Shown: piece by piece, positions 62,046-64,000 of the stretch | How positions within the stretch are numbered: the first letter of the stretch is position 1 | Layout of the letters: each line of letters begins with the position of its first letter | Assembly (NCBI RefSeq): GCF_001613345.1 | Contig: NZ_BDCE01000064.1 | Location: 62,001 to 126,000, forward strand | Length of the DNA stretch: 64,000 nt | DNA from: Nocardia uniformis NBRC 13702 | Lineage (GTDB): Bacteria > Actinomycetota > Actinomycetes > Mycobacteriales > Mycobacteriaceae | Direction of reading: 5' to 3' | Made by a program: the position numbers and the translations under genes | The notes under the pieces: model-generated | The model's database searches: none | The model's input: the letters and a program-made list of their open reading frames with translations, nothing else | Told to the model about the DNA's origin: nothing

Positions 62046-62932
62046 CCGGCCAATCCGATTCGTCCGAGGGCTTTTTCGGTGAGAACGAGTAGTTCAGTGG
62101 CGACCTCGTCGCGGTGCTCGTAGGGCAGGTGGTGACCTGCCCGCGGAAACTCCTGCAGCCGGGCATGGGGTAGTCGCGCGGCGATGATGTGGCTGTGCGC
62201 GGCCGGTGTGATCGGGTCCCCGCCGCCAGCCATGATGACCACGTCGGTGTCGTCGAACACCGCGAGTGTGTCGTAGCGGTCGTGGCGCAAAATCGACGCG
62301 CCCATGTCGGCGACTGCGCGCAGGTGACTCTGCGCGGCCTGCCAGACCACGCGGTTCAGGTCGTGGCGGCGTGGACGGGGTCCGAACATGCCGAATCGGT
62401 TGAACTGGCGGGCCAAGAACAATGGCTTGCTCGGTAGCCGCAGGTGCGCGATCAGCGCGACTGCGAGGGCGGTGATCGGCGGGAACCGCAGCAGCCGCCG
62501 CCCCACTGCGGGCAGATCGCCCGCGCTGGTGGCGACGAACGCGACGCCGTGCACCCGGTCCCGAATCAACTCGGGGTGCCGTTCACCCAGTGCCATCAGT
62601 GTCATGCCGCCCATGGAGTGCCCGCCCAGCACCAGGGCCCCGGTCGGCACGAGCGTGTCGATCAACGCGTCGAGATCATCGGCTAGTAGCTCCAAGCTTG
62701 CCCGCATGCGCGCCGACTGCCCGTGGCCGCGGTGGTCGTAGGCGATCACCCGCAGCGTCGGATCGGCGATGACCAGACGTTCGGCAACGTCCTCCCAGGA
62801 ACGGCGCGACAGGGACCAGCCGTGCGCGAGCACCACGGTCACCTCGGCGGTCGGCACACCCCACTCGGTGACATGCAGCCAACCGCCGGATTCTCGGGGA
62901 AATCGGTGCTCGCGGTGCTCGCCGGCGGTCAC
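62042..62932 (-). CDS. Alpha/beta hydrolase
   Basis: A 296-residue serine hydrolase. Oxyanion motif VVLAHGWSLSRRSW near residue 33, DHRGHGQSA near 65, nucleophile Ser in LGGHSMGGMTL near 105, Asp in GGGDPITPAA near 237 and His in RAGHHLPYEH near 265. It is coupled by 4-base overlaps to the SDR upstream and the reductase downstream, so it likely acts in the same pathway, for example ester or lactone cleavage after oxygenation. Confidence 0.9.
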   Translation of the reverse strand: MTAGEHREHRFPRESGGWLHVTEWGVPTAEVTVVLAHGWSLSRRSWEDVAERLVIADPTLRVIAYDHRGHGQSARMRASLELLADDLDALIDTLVPTGALVLGGHSMGGMTLMALGERHPELIRDRVHGVAFVATSAGDLPAVGRRLLRFPPITALAVALIAHLRLPSKPLFLARQFNRFGMFGPRPRRHDLNRVVWQAAQSHLRAVADMGASILRHDRYDTLAVFDDTDVVIMAGGGDPITPAAHSHIIAARLPHARLQEFPRAGHHLPYEHRDEVATELLVLTEKALGRIGLAG

Positions 62933-63873
62933 TTGCGGGCCTCCACCCGGGCGGGCTCGGTCTTCGACGTCGGCGCGGGCATGTCGGCACCGATCAGCTT
63001 CATCGCCCGTTCAGCGACCGACTCGAGCGCATCGACGGTGAAGTACCGGGCGATGTTGCGGTTGATGCCGGGGGCGACGCGCATCAGGAAGTACCCGAGC
63101 CACGCTTCGGCCCGGACCGGCACTACGGCGAGGTCGTAGCGCAGTGCCCTGGTCGCGGCGCGGGCGACGAGGTTCGGGCTCAGTGGCGAGAACGGGAGTT
63201 TCGCGGCCAGTTCCTGAATCCGGACACTCGCCTGCTTGCTTCGTTCGACCGTCGCGTCGTCGACACCGACCATCACTCCGTTGAGGCCGATGTTGGTGTT
63301 GATGACGCCGGGGCAGATCGCGCTGACGCCGATACCGTGCGGAGCGAACTCGAGTCGCAGGCATTCGCTGAGCATCTTCACTCCGGCCTTGGACACCGAA
63401 TAGGCCGACATGACCGCCGTCGGGGTGAACGCGGCCGCCGAGGCGATGTTGATGATGTGCCCGCCCTGGCCCCGGTCGATCATCTGTTTGCCGACCACAC
63501 GACAGCCGTGGATCACGCCCATCAGGTTGACGCCGAGCTGTCGGTCCCAGTCCTGCGGCGCCAGATCCACGAAGGCGCCACTGATGACCATGCCCGCGTT
63601 GTTGACCAGCACATCCGGCACGCCGTGGTCGGCGTGGACGTCGCGGGCGAAGGACTCCCACGCCTGCGGGTCCGTCACGTCGAGGCGGGCCGCGGTGGCC
63701 TTGTTGCCCTTGCCGCGGATCATCGCCACCGTGGCTTCGGCGGCGTTCAGGTCGATGTCGGAGACGACGACGTGCGCGCCCCTGTTCGCGAATCGGAGGG
63801 CGATGGCGCGGCCGATGCCGCTGCCCGCGCCGGTCACGACGACGAGTTTCGGGTGCAGTGTGTTGATTTTCAC
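62929..63873 (-). CDS. Short-chain dehydrogenase/reductase
   Basis: A 314-residue classical SDR with TGAGSGIG at residues 14-21, DIDL near 40 (NAD preference), DVTDP near 65, NNAG near 92, catalytic Ser in IASAAAFTP near 145 and YSVSK near 158. The C-terminal extension of about 60 residues includes PGINRNIARYFTVDALESVA. GTG 63873 overlaps the stop of the partial upstream gene (GTGA). Confidence 0.9.
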   Translation of the reverse strand: MKINTLHPKLVVVTGAGSGIGRAIALRFANRGAHVVVSDIDLNAAEATVAMIRGKGNKATAARLDVTDPQAWESFARDVHADHGVPDVLVNNAGMVISGAFVDLAPQDWDRQLGVNLMGVIHGCRVVGKQMIDRGQGGHIINIASAAAFTPTAVMSAYSVSKAGVKMLSECLRLEFAPHGIGVSAICPGVINTNIGLNGVMVGVDDATVERSKQASVRIQELAAKLPFSPLSPNLVARAATRALRYDLAVVPVRAEAWLGYFLMRVAPGINRNIARYFTVDALESVAERAMKLIGADMPAPTSKTEPARVEARK

Positions 63874-64000
63874 GCGGATTCCTTCACGGTGGGCACGGAC
63901 GTTGCGGCGACGGGTGCCGTGGTCGTGTAGTTGTAGACTTCGAGGTTGAAATGGCGGTTGTGCCAGTACATTTCGCCGTGCGTGGTGGGCCGGAACGGCG
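63870..64000 (-). CDS. C-terminal end of an unidentified gene (continues beyond window)
   Basis: The last 42 codons read PFRPTTHGEMYWHNRHFNLE then VYNYTTTAPVAATSVPTVKE. It overlaps the SDR start, so it is part of the same operon. The tail is too short to assign. By neighbours it could be an FAD-dependent monooxygenase or another redox enzyme, but this is a guess. Confidence 0.6.
   Translation of the reverse strand, partial: PFRPTTHGEMYWHNRHFNLEVYNYTTTAPVAATSVPTVKESA

Overview
The window is high-GC actinobacterial DNA, most likely from Nocardia or a close relative. The evidence is the dxr-rip1 pair, a DUF2631 gene, a complete mce operon, GTG and TTG starts, and dense four-base gene overlaps. 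There are no rRNA or tRNA genes and no CRISPR array.

1-21 kb is mostly ordinary chromosome. It holds the end of the isoprenoid/protease block (rip1 partial, dxr), a secreted protein, a LysR-effector-domain protein divergent from a DUF5997 gene, an SDR, a Pro/Gln-rich membrane protein and a GntR-MFS pair. A catabolic cluster at 8.2-17.5 kb contains a malate/tartrate-type dehydrogenase, a semialdehyde dehydrogenase, a class III aminotransferase, DUF3830, an amidase, a 2-hydroxyacid dehydrogenase, two maleate-isomerase-like proteins and a FadR-type GntR. Two divergent promoters in it share a 16-base sequence that is probably the GntR operator. An ECF sigma gene with a tiny upstream membrane ORF and an epoxide hydrolase follow.

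18.7-50.8 kb is the remarkable part. Eleven partial copies (called A-K here) of the 3' half of rlmN (23S rRNA A2503 methyltransferase) all lie on the minus strand. None contains the 5' half or the radical-SAM cysteine motif. Six copies begin at the same codon region (GMGEPL) and are joined there to the same roughly 25-base non-rlmN sequence (CCGTTTTACAAAC...GACC(A/T)GC). Between the copies lie toxin-antitoxin modules, nucleotidyltransferase toxins, a DUF234 ATPase, a complete Wadjet (JetABCD) operon, an ECF42-type sigma regulon and several broken genes. The simplest reading is repeated site-specific insertion of related elements into one rlmN site. Each element would have brought its own rlmN 3' end and pushed the older one aside, leaving a layered defence/TA island. 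No integrase and no rlmN 5' half are visible.

52-64 kb is a minus-strand mce operon (yrbEA, yrbEB, mceA-F and an Mce-associated protein). Upstream of it is a separate minus-strand operon with a ferredoxin-type reductase, an alpha/beta hydrolase, an SDR and the end of an unidentified gene. This fits lipid or sterol import followed by oxidation, but that link is inference.
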